DNA of 64,000 nt from Candidatus Methanoperedentaceae archaeon. GTDB taxonomy: Archaea; Halobacteriota; Methanosarcinia; Methanosarcinales; Methanoperedenaceae. Below are positions 34,811-44,307 of this stretch, piece after piece. The DNA is taken from NCBI GenBank assembly GCA_003104905.1, contig PQAS01000041.1, forward strand, positions 1 to 64,000, in the 5' to 3' direction. A model generated the notes under the pieces. That model was not told the DNA's origin. It was given only the letters and a program-made list of their open reading frames with translations, and made no database searches. The first letter of the stretch is position 1. Every line of letters begins with the position of its first letter. The position numbers and the translations under genes are program-made.

Positions 34811-36034
34811 TTACTCCCCTATTGTTATGGAGTAATCAAATCTCTCAGTGTTATTGGGGAGCACTTTCAGCTTCCATTCACCTTTCGAACCATTTGTCTT
34901 ATAGGTTTCAATAAACTGGACACTGCTTTCCTGGTATATGCCCTTGCTGTCAAGTTCCCATGGAGGCATGTCACCACCCATGCTTACACCTCCTTTTATC
35001 ACCGTCTTTGTGACTTTGAGGTTAGCATTTCCGGAAGGACCAACAAGTTCCGTTTCGAATGAAGGCAGTTTCTTATTTGTCCCTCTACCATACGGATATG
35101 GATTTGAGTAACCGGAGCTTATCTCAATGGTCAATGGTGCAGCCTTTTTCATACTGAAATTTTTCGCAAAGGCTTCAGTGGGTTGTCTCCAGACATTGAA
35201 GCTCAGCTGTACTCTTCCTTCATATTCCCTGATAGAAGGATCATCGATATTCAGGTTTATACCTCCGTTGTAGGAACCTTTCGAATCTTCAGGCACGTTG
35301 ACATGCACTTTTACAATTTCGGTGGCTCCTGCAGGAACCTTCGAAGGAGCTGATATTGTTATCGCATCATCTGTGAATGCCCATGGAAATTGCCCGTATG
35401 GATTATCATTGCTTAATTTCGGGTCGATATTTATTGATTCATTTCCAATGTTCTTGAGGTTTATCTCATAATCATATTCTTTCCCTGCCTGAAGACTATC
35501 ATAAATATACTGTGGAGCTATCTGTATTTTAGGTTTAGTCCATACATCAACTGAAAGCTGGAAAACATGGACATAACTGGGAACTGGTATTGGATATGGC
35601 ATTGGCAAAGTTTCATTTGTGAATGCTATCTGTGCGCCTGAATTTCCTAATGCAGCGTCAGCTGGCACGCTAACTTTAACAGTGAATTTCTGGCTGCCTC
35701 CTGCAGGTATTTCTGCGCTTCCCGGCTTGACAGATATCCACTCAGGATCCACACTATATTGATAATATGACGTAGTTACAATATTGGGTTTTACACTCAC
35801 CGTTTTATTCTCCCTGTTCTTGATAGTGACCGTCATTTCTTTACTTTCCCCCGGCTGCAACATGAAATTGCCATACTGGGGAATAATTTCGAGTTTAGTA
35901 AAGTTGGACGCAAGCACCTGGTCGGGCACATCTACAGGAATTGGATTTTCCATCGCAACCTCGCTGCTTGCCGCTAAACTTGTAAGCATAGCAAGCGCAA
36001 GTACACATATATAGACACATCTGAATTTATTCAT
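34811..36034 (-). CDS. Secreted protein with COG1470-like Ig repeats, head of envelope operon
   Basis: 407 residues from MNKFRCVYICVLALAMLTSL, chosen for the GGTGG eight bases before; a GTG four codons upstream is the alternative. After the signal peptide come three Ig-like domains with repeated phrases such as LQPGESKEMTVTIKNRENKT, IPAGGSQKFTVKVSVPADAA and VPAGATEIVKVHVNVPEDSK. These are typical of archaeal surface proteins of the COG1361/COG1470 kind. No C-terminal helix or sorting signal is present, so it may be free or held by other surface proteins. It is the first gene of the operon and lies just behind a palindrome at 36069. Confidence 0.8.
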   Translation of the reverse strand: MNKFRCVYICVLALAMLTSLAASSEVAMENPIPVDVPDQVLASNFTKLEIIPQYGNFMLQPGESKEMTVTIKNRENKTVSVKPNIVTTSYYQYSVDPEWISVKPGSAEIPAGGSQKFTVKVSVPADAALGNSGAQIAFTNETLPMPYPIPVPSYVHVFQLSVDVWTKPKIQIAPQYIYDSLQAGKEYDYEINLKNIGNESINIDPKLSNDNPYGQFPWAFTDDAITISAPSKVPAGATEIVKVHVNVPEDSKGSYNGGINLNIDDPSIREYEGRVQLSFNVWRQPTEAFAKNFSMKKAAPLTIEISSGYSNPYPYGRGTNKKLPSFETELVGPSGNANLKVTKTVIKGGVSMGGDMPPWELDSKGIYQESSVQFIETYKTNGSKGEWKLKVLPNNTERFDYSITIGE

Positions 36035-36068
36035 TGTTTTGACCACCGTACTCTAAATTGTTTCAAGC

Positions 36069-36086
36069 TTGTCTAAAAATAGACAA
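36069..36086. promoter_or_regulatory. Palindrome in the promoter of the envelope operon
   Basis: TTGTCTA-AAAA-TAGACAA is a perfect seven-base inverted repeat, 35 bases before the start codon of the first gene. TATA-like sequence (AAGTATATGC on the minus strand, near 36100-36110) lies just upstream of it. A repressor bound here would cover the transcription start. It could instead act as an RNA hairpin in the leader. No regulator gene is next to it. Confidence 0.45.
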
Positions 36087-36153
36087 ACAAATTCTTTAAT
36101 GCATATACTTAATAATAAATCTTGTGGCCGATATTTCAATCTTTGAATATAAT

Positions 36154-37059
36154 CTATGATATCGAAAAAAGCTGACCGAACGGATTTTTGAAAAAATAGC
36201 TTGTGAATGCCGAAACATCTGTCTCCTCACTGCCGAATAATAAGCGGGAGAGAGACGGCTTGTTGGCATATCCTATTTCGGGTTTTCCCACAATACCCCC
36301 GAGGTTTGCCGCAATTTGGATAGCATCGTCAAGGCTTCCCAGGTCATCCACAAGACCCAGTTCCTTTGCTTTTGCGCCGGTATATATCCTGCCGTCCGCG
36401 ATATCCTTTACTCGGCTCAATGAAAGGTTCCTGTCATCTGCGACTTCTTTGACGAAACGCCCGTAAGCTGCCGATATTACCTGGTCTGCATACTGTTTTT
36501 CTTCATCTGATAATCCTTTCCAGTCCCCGCCCATGTCCTTTAATTCGCCTGATTTGGCTATATAAAAAGATGTACCTTCCTTATCATAAAATTGGGACCT
36601 GTTCTGGAATTCCCATATCACACCTATGCTTCCAGTCATTGTATCGGGATTGGCAAGTATCTTATCTGCGGGTGCACTTATGTAATATGCAGCGCTAGCT
36701 GCAACATCGCCCATAGAGACGACTATTGGCTTATCTATTTTTTTCATCGTGGATACTATTTCTTCAGCCGCAGCAGGAGAACCTCCTGGACTGTTTATCC
36801 GCATAACGATAGCTTTAATACCCTCGTCTTCATTTGCGTCTTTCAAACTTTTTGTTATTTCCTCTGATGTTGCAATCCCAAATCCAGTAGGGACGCTGCC
36901 TGTAAGCATTATTCCCTGGACATAAATTACTTCAACCCTGTTCCCTGAAATACCCAGGTCTTTACCGCCCAGGATCAAATAAAATGCTCCTATTATAAGG
37001 AACAACAAGAAAAGAACAGTGACAATATATATTAATATTTTTCTTGATGATTGGTTCAT
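36154..37059 (-). CDS. sppA: Signal peptide peptidase SppA
   Basis: 301 residues from MNQSSRKILIYIV; a GTG at 37080 is possible. One N-terminal transmembrane helix (ILIYIVTVLFLLFLIIGAFY) is followed by the S49 protease fold: VIYVQGIMLTG, AIVMRINSPGGSPAAAEEI, the nucleophile Ser in GDVAASAAYYISAPADKI, and the general-base Lys in YIAKSGELKDMGG. This is the single-domain form typical of archaea. It degrades cleaved signal peptides and misfolded membrane proteins, with the active site outside the membrane. Its position after the promoter of the envelope operon may be chance. Confidence 0.9.
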   Translation of the reverse strand: MNQSSRKILIYIVTVLFLLFLIIGAFYLILGGKDLGISGNRVEVIYVQGIMLTGSVPTGFGIATSEEITKSLKDANEDEGIKAIVMRINSPGGSPAAAEEIVSTMKKIDKPIVVSMGDVAASAAYYISAPADKILANPDTMTGSIGVIWEFQNRSQFYDKEGTSFYIAKSGELKDMGGDWKGLSDEEKQYADQVISAAYGRFVKEVADDRNLSLSRVKDIADGRIYTGAKAKELGLVDDLGSLDDAIQIAANLGGIVGKPEIGYANKPSLSRLLFGSEETDVSAFTSYFFKNPFGQLFSIS

Positions 37060-37162
37060 TCGATTAAAAAATGTTATCACTTAACAAATAGTTATGCATT
37101 TGCCAGGTTAAATGATGAAAATGAAAGAGATGCATTTCTACATCCCTTTTAAAAGAAAAATA

Positions 37163-38872
37163 TTATTCCTCAAGACAATGGTCCAGATATTTTGCATGAC
37201 TTGATTTTATGAACTCATCACAGACTTTTCCGGGAGCGCCATCCATGACAATATGTCCCTTATCGATCAATATTGCTCTCTGAGCGACTTCTTTTATGAA
37301 ATCAATATGGTGACTTATGAATATAATTGTTGTATTAAAAGTCTTATTGACATTCTTCAGGGAATTAGCCACATCCCGCAGTGTAATGGGATCGAGGTCG
37401 CCAAACGGTTCATCAAGAAGCAGTATGGATGGCTTTGAGGACAGAGCAAGAGCAAGAGCAGCCCTCACATTCTCACCACCGCTTATCTGGTAGGGTTTGA
37501 GGTCAAGAATTCCAATGGGCAGATCAACTGCCTCAAATACCGGTTCGGCAAATTTCAATACTTCCGTAAGCGGATAGCTGGGGAAGAGGACGCCGAGGAT
37601 CGCAGGAGTATAGCCCATCTTGGCAAGCTTCTCCTTTCCATTTTCTTCAGGCATGTCAGTCATCCTGTACATTTCATCAAGATCCACATCAGATATTCCA
37701 AGTTCATGTGCACGTTTTCTTGCTTCTTCAATAACATTCTGTCCCTTTACTCCAAGCCTGAATGCAAGCTGCTGTTTAATGGTGGAGTGTGGTGTAAGAG
37801 CAAACTCCTGGTACATTATACTTGTAATCCTTCTGACCTCCATTCTCTTTGGAGAATACGTGGACATTTCCACCCATTCATCTCCCACACGGAATTCTAT
37901 ATCACCATCATCCGGAAAAATTAATCCGTCCATGGCGTGAAGTAATGTGGTCTTTCCGGCGCCGCTCGGGCCAATAAGTCCAACTATCTCACCCTGCTTG
38001 AATTCAAGATTGATCTTATCAAGATCGAGCACTTCCCCCTGCCTGACAAGCCAGTATCTCTTAGAGAGATTATTTACCTTGATAACGGTCTTATCCGACG
38101 TTCTCTGTGGCATCGGGATAGCAGGTTTCATATTCTTAAGGAATTTTTTCAATATTTCCTCAGGTTCGCCTTCATCAATTATTTTCCCGTTATCAAGCCA
38201 TAGCACACGATCTGCAAGATATGAATGAATTTCAGGCAGATGAGATACAACAATTGTCTTTACTTTTAATTTTTCATTGACGTTCCTTATTGTATCAAGA
38301 ACTCCCTGTTTTGTTGCCGGGCACGTCATTGTGGCCGGTTCATCAAGGAGTAGAAGTTTAGGTTTTGATGCTAATTGCCTGGCTATTAACAACCTTTGTT
38401 TTTCTCCGCCGCTTAATACCGATGAGAAATGTTCTGCCTTAGAATCAAGATTTACAAGCTTTAAATACTTTAGACTTTCTTCATAACATTCCTCGTAATA
38501 GGGAGAATCCCTATCAGGAAGTGACTCATATCCGAATTTTTCGGCATAAACCCGGCGCAATACGTTTTCATACGTGGCGCCAGACCATAATCCGAAATTC
38601 CTTTGCAGGTGAATAGCTGCCATTTTCTGGAGTTTCTTCATATCATCTATTGATGCATCAGGTTTTACTGTGAAACCATCCAGCTCAAAACTGCCGCTAA
38701 CGAATGGTTCCATTCCTCGTAATACTTTTAATATTGTTGATTTTCCACCCCCGCTTCTACCGATAATTCCAAGTATTTCTCCCTCTTTTACATCGAAACT
38801 TACTCCGTCCAGAACTCTGATCTTTTCAGAATCGATTACATAGTCTTTAACCAGATTATTAACTTTGAGCAT
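37163..38872 (-). CDS. atwA: Methyl-coenzyme M reductase activation component A2
   Basis: 569 residues with two ABC ATPase halves. First half: Walker A GRSGGGKST, signature LSGGEKQR, and an altered Walker B region LLLDEPATMTCPATKQG in which the usual GLDP is replaced by MTCPA. Second half: Walker A GPSGAGKTT, signature ISGGENVR, Walker B LLLDEPFGDLDP. The segment GDEWVEMSTYSPKRMEVRR and the EDN/TDMPEENGKEKLAKMG insert are typical of AtwA. It uses ATP with component A3 to reduce the Ni of coenzyme F430 and so activate methyl-coenzyme M reductase. This ties the organism to methane metabolism. An intact AT-rich promoter precedes it. A decayed paralogue lies at 5346. Confidence 0.92.
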   Translation of the reverse strand: MLKVNNLVKDYVIDSEKIRVLDGVSFDVKEGEILGIIGRSGGGKSTILKVLRGMEPFVSGSFELDGFTVKPDASIDDMKKLQKMAAIHLQRNFGLWSGATYENVLRRVYAEKFGYESLPDRDSPYYEECYEESLKYLKLVNLDSKAEHFSSVLSGGEKQRLLIARQLASKPKLLLLDEPATMTCPATKQGVLDTIRNVNEKLKVKTIVVSHLPEIHSYLADRVLWLDNGKIIDEGEPEEILKKFLKNMKPAIPMPQRTSDKTVIKVNNLSKRYWLVRQGEVLDLDKINLEFKQGEIVGLIGPSGAGKTTLLHAMDGLIFPDDGDIEFRVGDEWVEMSTYSPKRMEVRRITSIMYQEFALTPHSTIKQQLAFRLGVKGQNVIEEARKRAHELGISDVDLDEMYRMTDMPEENGKEKLAKMGYTPAILGVLFPSYPLTEVLKFAEPVFEAVDLPIGILDLKPYQISGGENVRAALALALSSKPSILLLDEPFGDLDPITLRDVANSLKNVNKTFNTTIIFISHHIDFIKEVAQRAILIDKGHIVMDGAPGKVCDEFIKSSHAKYLDHCLEE

Positions 38873-38940
38873 TGAAGATCCTCCAAAACATGCGGCAATT
38901 AATGATTATTAATAACGCTGATTTCGTAATGTTTGAACGT

Positions 38941-38969
38941 CTATATATTATTATTGGTCAATCGGTCAA
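38941..38969 (-). promoter_or_regulatory. Promoter region of atwA with tandem TTGACC repeats
   Basis: On the minus strand TTGACCGATTGACCAA (38969-38954) holds two TTGACC units eight bases apart, directly upstream of TAATATATAG (38950-38941), a good archaeal TATA element about 70 bases before the atwA start. Placement upstream of the TATA box suggests an activator site. The protein that would bind is unknown. Confidence 0.4.
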
Positions 38970-39089
38970 ACAAGCTTCAAATAATTTCTAATTTGTCCTC
39001 ATTTCCACAATGCAGCTATAGAAAGGTTTATACTTAATAAAAACTCTAAAACTGATTATCATATTGGTCATGACTGAGGTATTTAAAAT

Positions 39090-40103
39090 ATGAAATTTAG
39101 CGGGTTTTTCAAGAAAAAAGATTTAATGCAGGAAGCGCAGGATTATAAGAATTCGGGAAAATATGACCGCGCCCTTGAATCATATGCGAACATCCTTAAG
39201 ATCGAACCTAAGAACCTGAAAGCCTGGTATGATAAAGCATCGATCCATCTGACACTCGAACAATACCTTCCTGCACTTGATGCTTACAAGACCATACTGG
39301 AACTTGACCCGAAAAACATAAAAGCATGGCATGAAATGGGATTCATACTTGTGAATCTTGGAAGACTTGAAGAGGCGCTGAAGGCTTATGACAAAGTACT
39401 TGAATCCGAGCCTGAAAATATAAAATTGCTAAATGAAAAGGCAATGATATTGAAGGAATTAAAGAGAGATCCCGAAGTAATAAAAATATATGACAGGCTT
39501 CTTGAGAAAGACCCGAATAACGTTAAAATGTGGTATGAAAAAGGATTAATGCTTTCAGGGCTCGGAAAAGAAGCGGATGCGTTTTCAGCGTTCGAGAAAG
39601 TCCTGAGCATAGACCCCGGTCATGGAGGCGCTCTTGCCCGGAAAGGAATGACCATAGGAACGCGCAGGCAATATGCCGAAAGTTTTGATTTACTTGAAAA
39701 ATCCATTAAGATTGATGCTTCGAATTGGAATGCATGGCATGGTAAGGGAAAGGTATGGGGGTTAAAAGGAAATGACCTTGCCTCAATTGACCGGAAATAT
39801 GATGCAATGAAAGCTTTTGAAACCGCAGTGAACGCATACGGAAAAGCACTTGAATTAAATCCTAAGGATGCAATGTTATGGTTTGAAAAAGGTGTAATTC
39901 TCAATAAACTTGACAGGGCAAGTGAAGCCCTCAAGGCTTTTGATAAATCAATTGAAATAAATCCGCAAAACGCTAATGTATGGTATGAAAAAGGATTGTT
40001 AACAAAGGAACTTATAAATGAAGCTGAGGCGATGAATTGCTTCAGGAAAGTATTGGAATTGGATCCTTCGCATACTCTTGCCCGGCATAAATTGAAAAAA
40101 TAA
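39090..40103 (+). CDS. TPR-repeat protein
   Basis: 337 residues composed of about nine tetratricopeptide repeats of 34 residues, for example ALESYANILKIEPKNLKAWY, ALKAYDKVLESEPENIKLLN, AFSAFEKVLSIDPGHGGALA and ALKAFDKSIEINPQNANVWY. The repeat between about 200 and 240 has an insert (GNDLASIDRKYDAMKAFE). There is no signal peptide or membrane helix, so it is cytoplasmic and most likely a protein-interaction scaffold. A TATA-like GTTTATACTT near 39026 marks a promoter that diverges from atwA. It is followed six bases later by the amidohydrolase gene, so both may be one operon. Confidence 0.9.
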   Translation: MKFSGFFKKKDLMQEAQDYKNSGKYDRALESYANILKIEPKNLKAWYDKASIHLTLEQYLPALDAYKTILELDPKNIKAWHEMGFILVNLGRLEEALKAYDKVLESEPENIKLLNEKAMILKELKRDPEVIKIYDRLLEKDPNNVKMWYEKGLMLSGLGKEADAFSAFEKVLSIDPGHGGALARKGMTIGTRRQYAESFDLLEKSIKIDASNWNAWHGKGKVWGLKGNDLASIDRKYDAMKAFETAVNAYGKALELNPKDAMLWFEKGVILNKLDRASEALKAFDKSIEINPQNANVWYEKGLLTKELINEAEAMNCFRKVLELDPSHTLARHKLKK

Positions 40104-40109
40104 AAACAC

Positions 40110-41150
40110 ATGGAGCAAACCTTCAAGGGCACAATAATCTCCGGCGATGAATTTGAACCAGTTGATGGCTACATTACTATTAAAAATGGCTTGATTCAGG
40201 ATATTGAAGAAAGTAAAGTTGCTGCAGATGTAATAATAGCCCCGTGTTTTGTGAATGCCCATACTCATCTTGGGGATTCGGTCATAAAAGATCCTCCATT
40301 TTTACCATTATCCGAACTTGTGCAACCTCCTCACGGTTTGAAACACAGGATTTTGAGGAAGACCCCGCATGTTGAACTTGTTTCTTCCATGAAGGCAAGT
40401 CTTAATGATATGATAAAAACAGGAACATGTGCTTTTTGCGATTTTCGTGAAGGCGGGCTTCCGGGAGTACAGGCGCTCCATGAGGCATTGGGATATGACC
40501 CCCGGTTGAAATCGCTGGTTCTTGGGCGCCCGGATACGGATATGAATTATCTTGACTATTGCGATGGAACCGGACTTAGCAGCATGAACGACCTGGAACT
40601 TGAATATGTCCGGGATATTGTTAAACAGACTCGTGAAAAAGGAAAGAGATTTTCCATACATGCCGGTGAAACGGACTTTACTGATATTTCAAGCGCTCTT
40701 GAATTACACCCTGATTTCCTTATACATCTTACAAATGCCGATGAAAAACATATTATGGATATAGCGGATTTAAATATTCCTGTGACGGTCTGCCCACGCT
40801 CGAATTATATCACGAGAGCAGGAGTACCCCCTATCGGGAAAATGCTTGACGCAGGAATTATCGTTTCTGTAGGCACTGACAATGTCATGCTTAATTCCGT
40901 CAATATGTTTTCAGAGATGGAATTTCTTGTAAAAACAAAATTATATGATGACAGACAAGTATTTAAACTGTGCACGCTAAATGGAGCAAAACAGTTAGGC
41001 TTGGATAAAGAATTAGGTTCCATAAAAAAGGGTAAAAAAGCAAGATTGATAATCTTGAATAAAAAATCCGATAATATGCAGGGAATTAAAAATCCATTGA
41101 GTAGTTTAGTGAGGCGAGCTAGACCGGATGATATTATAAATATAATTTAA
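40110..41150 (+). CDS. Amidohydrolase of the ATZ/TRZ (cytosine deaminase-like) family
   Basis: 346 residues. Metal ligands are in the family's motifs: NAHTHLGDS near 50, HAGE near 180, a His in LIHLTNADEKH near 205, and SVGTDNVML near 255. The short N-terminal beta-sandwich (TFKGTIISGDEFEPVDGYIT) and the C-terminal KARLIILNKK complete the fold. The protein is some 80 residues shorter than typical S-adenosylhomocysteine/methylthioadenosine deaminases. It removes an amino or chloro group or opens a ring; the substrate is not readable. The gene follows the TPR gene by six bases and precedes a UspA gene by 19. Confidence 0.85.
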   Translation: MEQTFKGTIISGDEFEPVDGYITIKNGLIQDIEESKVAADVIIAPCFVNAHTHLGDSVIKDPPFLPLSELVQPPHGLKHRILRKTPHVELVSSMKASLNDMIKTGTCAFCDFREGGLPGVQALHEALGYDPRLKSLVLGRPDTDMNYLDYCDGTGLSSMNDLELEYVRDIVKQTREKGKRFSIHAGETDFTDISSALELHPDFLIHLTNADEKHIMDIADLNIPVTVCPRSNYITRAGVPPIGKMLDAGIIVSVGTDNVMLNSVNMFSEMEFLVKTKLYDDRQVFKLCTLNGAKQLGLDKELGSIKKGKKARLIILNKKSDNMQGIKNPLSSLVRRARPDDIINII

Positions 41151-41169
41151 AGAGTGAAGGAGGAAAATT

Positions 41170-41616
41170 ATGGCCAGTAAATTCTATGAAAAAATATTAA
41201 TCGCAACAGATGGCTCGGAATATACAAAAAACGCAGTTGATTATGGTATCGATATTGCAAAGAGCACGGGAGCAAAGTTATATGCAATTTATGTGATTGA
41301 TACTGCCGCTTTTGCTTCGATCCCCATGGATGCTGCGTGGGAGAGCATGTATGAGCTTCTTAAACAGGAAGGAGATCTGGCTATAAAATATGTTACCGAA
41401 AGAGCGGAAGCAGAAGGGATGGAAGTTGAAGGAAATCTAATTGAAGGGCATCCTGCGGATGAAATAATAAGATATTCCGAAAAGAACTCGATTTCTATCA
41501 TAGTAATGGGAACTCTGGGAAAGAGCGGGCTTGACAGGTTCCTACTGGGAAGTGTTGCTGAGAAAATAGTCCGTAATTCCAAAATACCTGTACTTGTGGT
41601 CCGCGGTACGAAATAA
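41170..41616 (+). CDS. Universal stress protein (UspA family)
   Basis: 148 residues, the single-domain form. KILIATDGSEYTKNAVDYGI is the family start, and the ATP-binding motif appears as MGTLGKSGLDRFLLGSVAEK, followed by NSKIPVLVV. The presence of the G-x2-G-x9-G-S pattern places it among ATP-binding members. It is cytoplasmic and dimeric in the family. A GGAGG site precedes the start codon. It is 18 bases before the CBS-domain gene; UspA and CBS proteins both sense adenine nucleotides, so they may act together in energy sensing. Confidence 0.93.
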   Translation: MASKFYEKILIATDGSEYTKNAVDYGIDIAKSTGAKLYAIYVIDTAAFASIPMDAAWESMYELLKQEGDLAIKYVTERAEAEGMEVEGNLIEGHPADEIIRYSEKNSISIIVMGTLGKSGLDRFLLGSVAEKIVRNSKIPVLVVRGTK

Positions 41617-41634
41617 TAACACAGGAGACATAAA

Positions 41635-42495
41635 ATGCCGAATACGCCGCAGAGTATAAAAGTGGAAGACGTAATGGCCAGGGACGTTGCCAGCGCCAAA
41701 TTGCCTGGATCAAGGGATGAAGTCCTTGAAATATTGAAATCAAAGCATATTTCGGGAATTCCTATAGTGAAAGGTGGAGAACTGGTGGGTATAGTAACAA
41801 GGACAGATCTGCTAAAACATCCCGAAGAAGAGCAGATTGCAATCCTGATGACGAGAAATCCAATAACGATCACGCCGGAAAAATCAATCGTGGATGCAGC
41901 ACGGCTGATCCTGGAAAATAATATCCGGCGTTTACCAGTGGTTGAAGATGGTATTCTCACAGGGCTTGTCACAATAGCAGATATTGTTGGGGCAATCGGA
42001 AGGCTGAATATTACGTCTTCTATCAGTGATTATATCGGAAATGGTGTGTTTTCTGTCTGGAGCGAAACACCACTTTGCGTAGTTGGCTCGATAATGGAGC
42101 TTGCGGATGTTAAAGCAGTCCCAATATTGGATTCAACACTTACACTCGTAGGTGTAGCTGGAGATAAGGACCTTATAAGTGCAAGCATAATTGAGGATAA
42201 GACAGAGATGTCAAATATGTCTGCCGGTTCTGATGACGATGCATGGACATGGGAATCCATGCGAGATACAATGAGTCTATATTACAGCGTTTCTAAGATC
42301 CAGCTTCCAAAGTCGCCTGTGAAAGAAATAATAAAGCTGACAGGTGAACCTGAGACTGCGTTGTTGAGCTCTTCTATAAGTGAATGCGCACGTAAAATGA
42401 GACGCCAGAGAATTGATCAGTTGCCGATTATCAACAGCTCAAAAAAGCTACTGGGTTTAGTAAGGGATAAAGACCTTTTGAAGGCGATTGTGTAA
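41635..42495 (+). CDS. Protein of four CBS domains
   Basis: 286 residues after an AGGAG site. Four CBS units can be seen: VEDVMARDVASAKLPGSRDE; LMTRNPITITPEKSIVDAAR; ISDYIGNGVFSVWSETPLCV; and a last unit beginning VKEIIKLTGEPETALLSSSI. The repeated phrases HISGIPIVKGGELVGIVTRTD, RRLPVVEDGILTGLVTIADI and QLPIINSSKKLLGLVRDKD mark their ends. Such tandem pairs bind AMP, ATP or S-adenosyl compounds and act as cytoplasmic sensors or regulators. No catalytic domain is fused. The gene lies between uspA and ilvD with short gaps. Confidence 0.9.
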   Translation: MPNTPQSIKVEDVMARDVASAKLPGSRDEVLEILKSKHISGIPIVKGGELVGIVTRTDLLKHPEEEQIAILMTRNPITITPEKSIVDAARLILENNIRRLPVVEDGILTGLVTIADIVGAIGRLNITSSISDYIGNGVFSVWSETPLCVVGSIMELADVKAVPILDSTLTLVGVAGDKDLISASIIEDKTEMSNMSAGSDDDAWTWESMRDTMSLYYSVSKIQLPKSPVKEIIKLTGEPETALLSSSISECARKMRRQRIDQLPIINSSKKLLGLVRDKDLLKAIV

Positions 42496-42498
42496 TTC

Positions 42499-44163
42499 AT
42501 GAAAAGCGATAATATTAAAAAGGGACTTGAACGAGCACCACATAGATCTTTATTAAAAGCGGTTGGGCTGACAGATGAAGAAATGTCGCTTCCTTTTATC
42601 GGAGTTGTGAATTCCTGGAATGAGATCATACCCGGACATATCCATCTTGATAAACTTTCTGAGGCCGTAAAAGCCGGAATTCGTATGTCAGGCGGCGTTC
42701 CGTTTGAATTTAACACTATTGGAGTATGCGATGGCATAGCAATGGGTCATAACGGTATGAAGAATTCCCTGCCAAGCAGGGAAATAATAGCGGACAGCAT
42801 AGAACTAATGGTAGAAGCGCATCAGTTTGATGGAATGGTAATGATACCAACATGCGATAAGATCGTGCCGGGACATCTCATGGCTGCGGGCCGTCTTGAT
42901 ATACCTACCATAGTTGTAACAGGCGGACCCATGATGCCAGGGATCGTAGCTGATGAGCCGCGGGATGTAATATCATTGTTCGAGGCCGTAGGGGCGCGCC
43001 AGAACGGAAAGATAACAGACCGGGAACTTAAGAATCTTGAAGACTGCTCCTGTTGTGGAGCAGGTTCATGCGCAGGATTATTCACTGCCAATACCATGGC
43101 ATGCGTCACTGAGGCGCTTGGACTGAGCCTTCCCGGTTGCGGAACAGCGCACGCTGTAGATGCAAAAAAAGTAAGGATCGCAAAGCACTCCGGCATGAAG
43201 ATAATTGAACTTGTTGAAAAAGGAATAACTGCAAGGTCTATAGTCACTGAGAAATCACTTGACAATGCAATACGAATTGACATGGCAATAGGAGGGAGCA
43301 CAAACACTGCTTTGCATTTGCCTGCGATAGCGCTGGAATACGGTCTTACACTCCCGCTTATAAGATTTGATGAAATCAGCAAGGAGACACCTCACCTGAT
43401 CAATCTGCGTCCGGGCGGGGACAGGTTCCTTATGGATTTTGAACGAGCAGGGGGAGTTCCGGCAATACAGGAGCGCCTGCGCTCAAAGCTTTTCATGGAT
43501 ACTCTGACTGTAACGGGAAAAAATATCGATGAAAACCTGAAAGATTACATTATCATAAATCCGCGTGCAAATAAGGAGATCATTGCAAGCCTTGATTCTC
43601 CCGTTCATGCAGAAGGCGGAATTGCCGTATTGGTCGGCAGCCTTGCGCCTGATGGCTCTGTAATAAAACAGACGGCAGTCAGCAGGCAAATGTTAAAACA
43701 TTCCGGTCCGGCCCGGGTATTTGAGAGTGAAGAACAGGCCATGGCAGCCATAATGGCTAAGAAGATAAAATCAGGCGATTGCCTGGTGATCAGGTATGAG
43801 GGGCCAAAAGGCGGTCCTGGAATGCGTGAGATGCTGTCTCCAACCGCTGCAATAGCCGGTATGGGACTTATTGATTCCGTGGCGCTCATTACGGATGGCC
43901 GGTTCTCTGGCGGAACACGCGGACCCTGCATAGGTCATGTATCTCCGGAGGCCGCACAGGGAGGGCCAATAGCCCTTGTACGGGAAGGGGATATTATTGA
44001 AATTGATATACCGGGGGGTATATTGAACCTTAAGATTTCAACAGAGGAGCTTGATAAAAGGCGAAAAGCATGGAAACCTCCTGCGCCGAAGGTCACGAAA
44101 GGATATCTTGCTCGCTACCAGAAACTTGTAGGACCGGCCGATAAGGGCGCTGTGATATTATAG
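42499..44163 (+). CDS. ilvD: Dihydroxy-acid dehydratase
   Basis: 554 residues, the normal length. The cluster Cys residues are in [12 protein letters not shown] and [18 protein letters not shown]. The substrate and Mg elements include [49 protein letters not shown] and the C-terminal [21 protein letters not shown]. It removes water from 2,3-dihydroxy-isovalerate and 2,3-dihydroxy-3-methylvalerate in valine, leucine and isoleucine synthesis. The gene is three bases after the CBS protein, and other ilv genes are not in the window. Confidence 0.95.
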   Translation: MKSDNIKKGLERAPHRSLLKAVGLTDEEMSLPFIGVVNSWNEIIPGHIHLDKLSEAVKAGIRMSGGVPFEFNTIGVCDGIAMGHNGMKNSLPSREIIADSIELMVEAHQFDGMVMIPTCDKIVPGHLMAAGRLDIPTIVVTGGPMMPGIVADEPRDVISLFEAVGARQNGKITDRELKNLEDCSCCGAGSCAGLFTANTMACVTEALGLSLPGCGTAHAVDAKKVRIAKHSGMKIIELVEKGITARSIVTEKSLDNAIRIDMAIGGSTNTALHLPAIALEYGLTLPLIRFDEISKETPHLINLRPGGDRFLMDFERAGGVPAIQERLRSKLFMDTLTVTGKNIDENLKDYIIINPRANKEIIASLDSPVHAEGGIAVLVGSLAPDGSVIKQTAVSRQMLKHSGPARVFESEEQAMAAIMAKKIKSGDCLVIRYEGPKGGPGMREMLSPTAAIAGMGLIDSVALITDGRFSGGTRGPCIGHVSPEAAQGGPIALVREGDIIEIDIPGGILNLKISTEELDKRRKAWKPPAPKVTKGYLARYQKLVGPADKGAVIL

Positions 44164-44307
44164 CGAGCAAATGTATAAAATATGCAGAATCGATATTAAC
44201 TGAAGTGGAATTATTATTACTATCATCTTCATAATCACCTATTTCTATAGAAAAATATAACTTGGATGAACCAGATATTTGTAAATTGTTCCCATAAGGG
44301 AGGTAAT

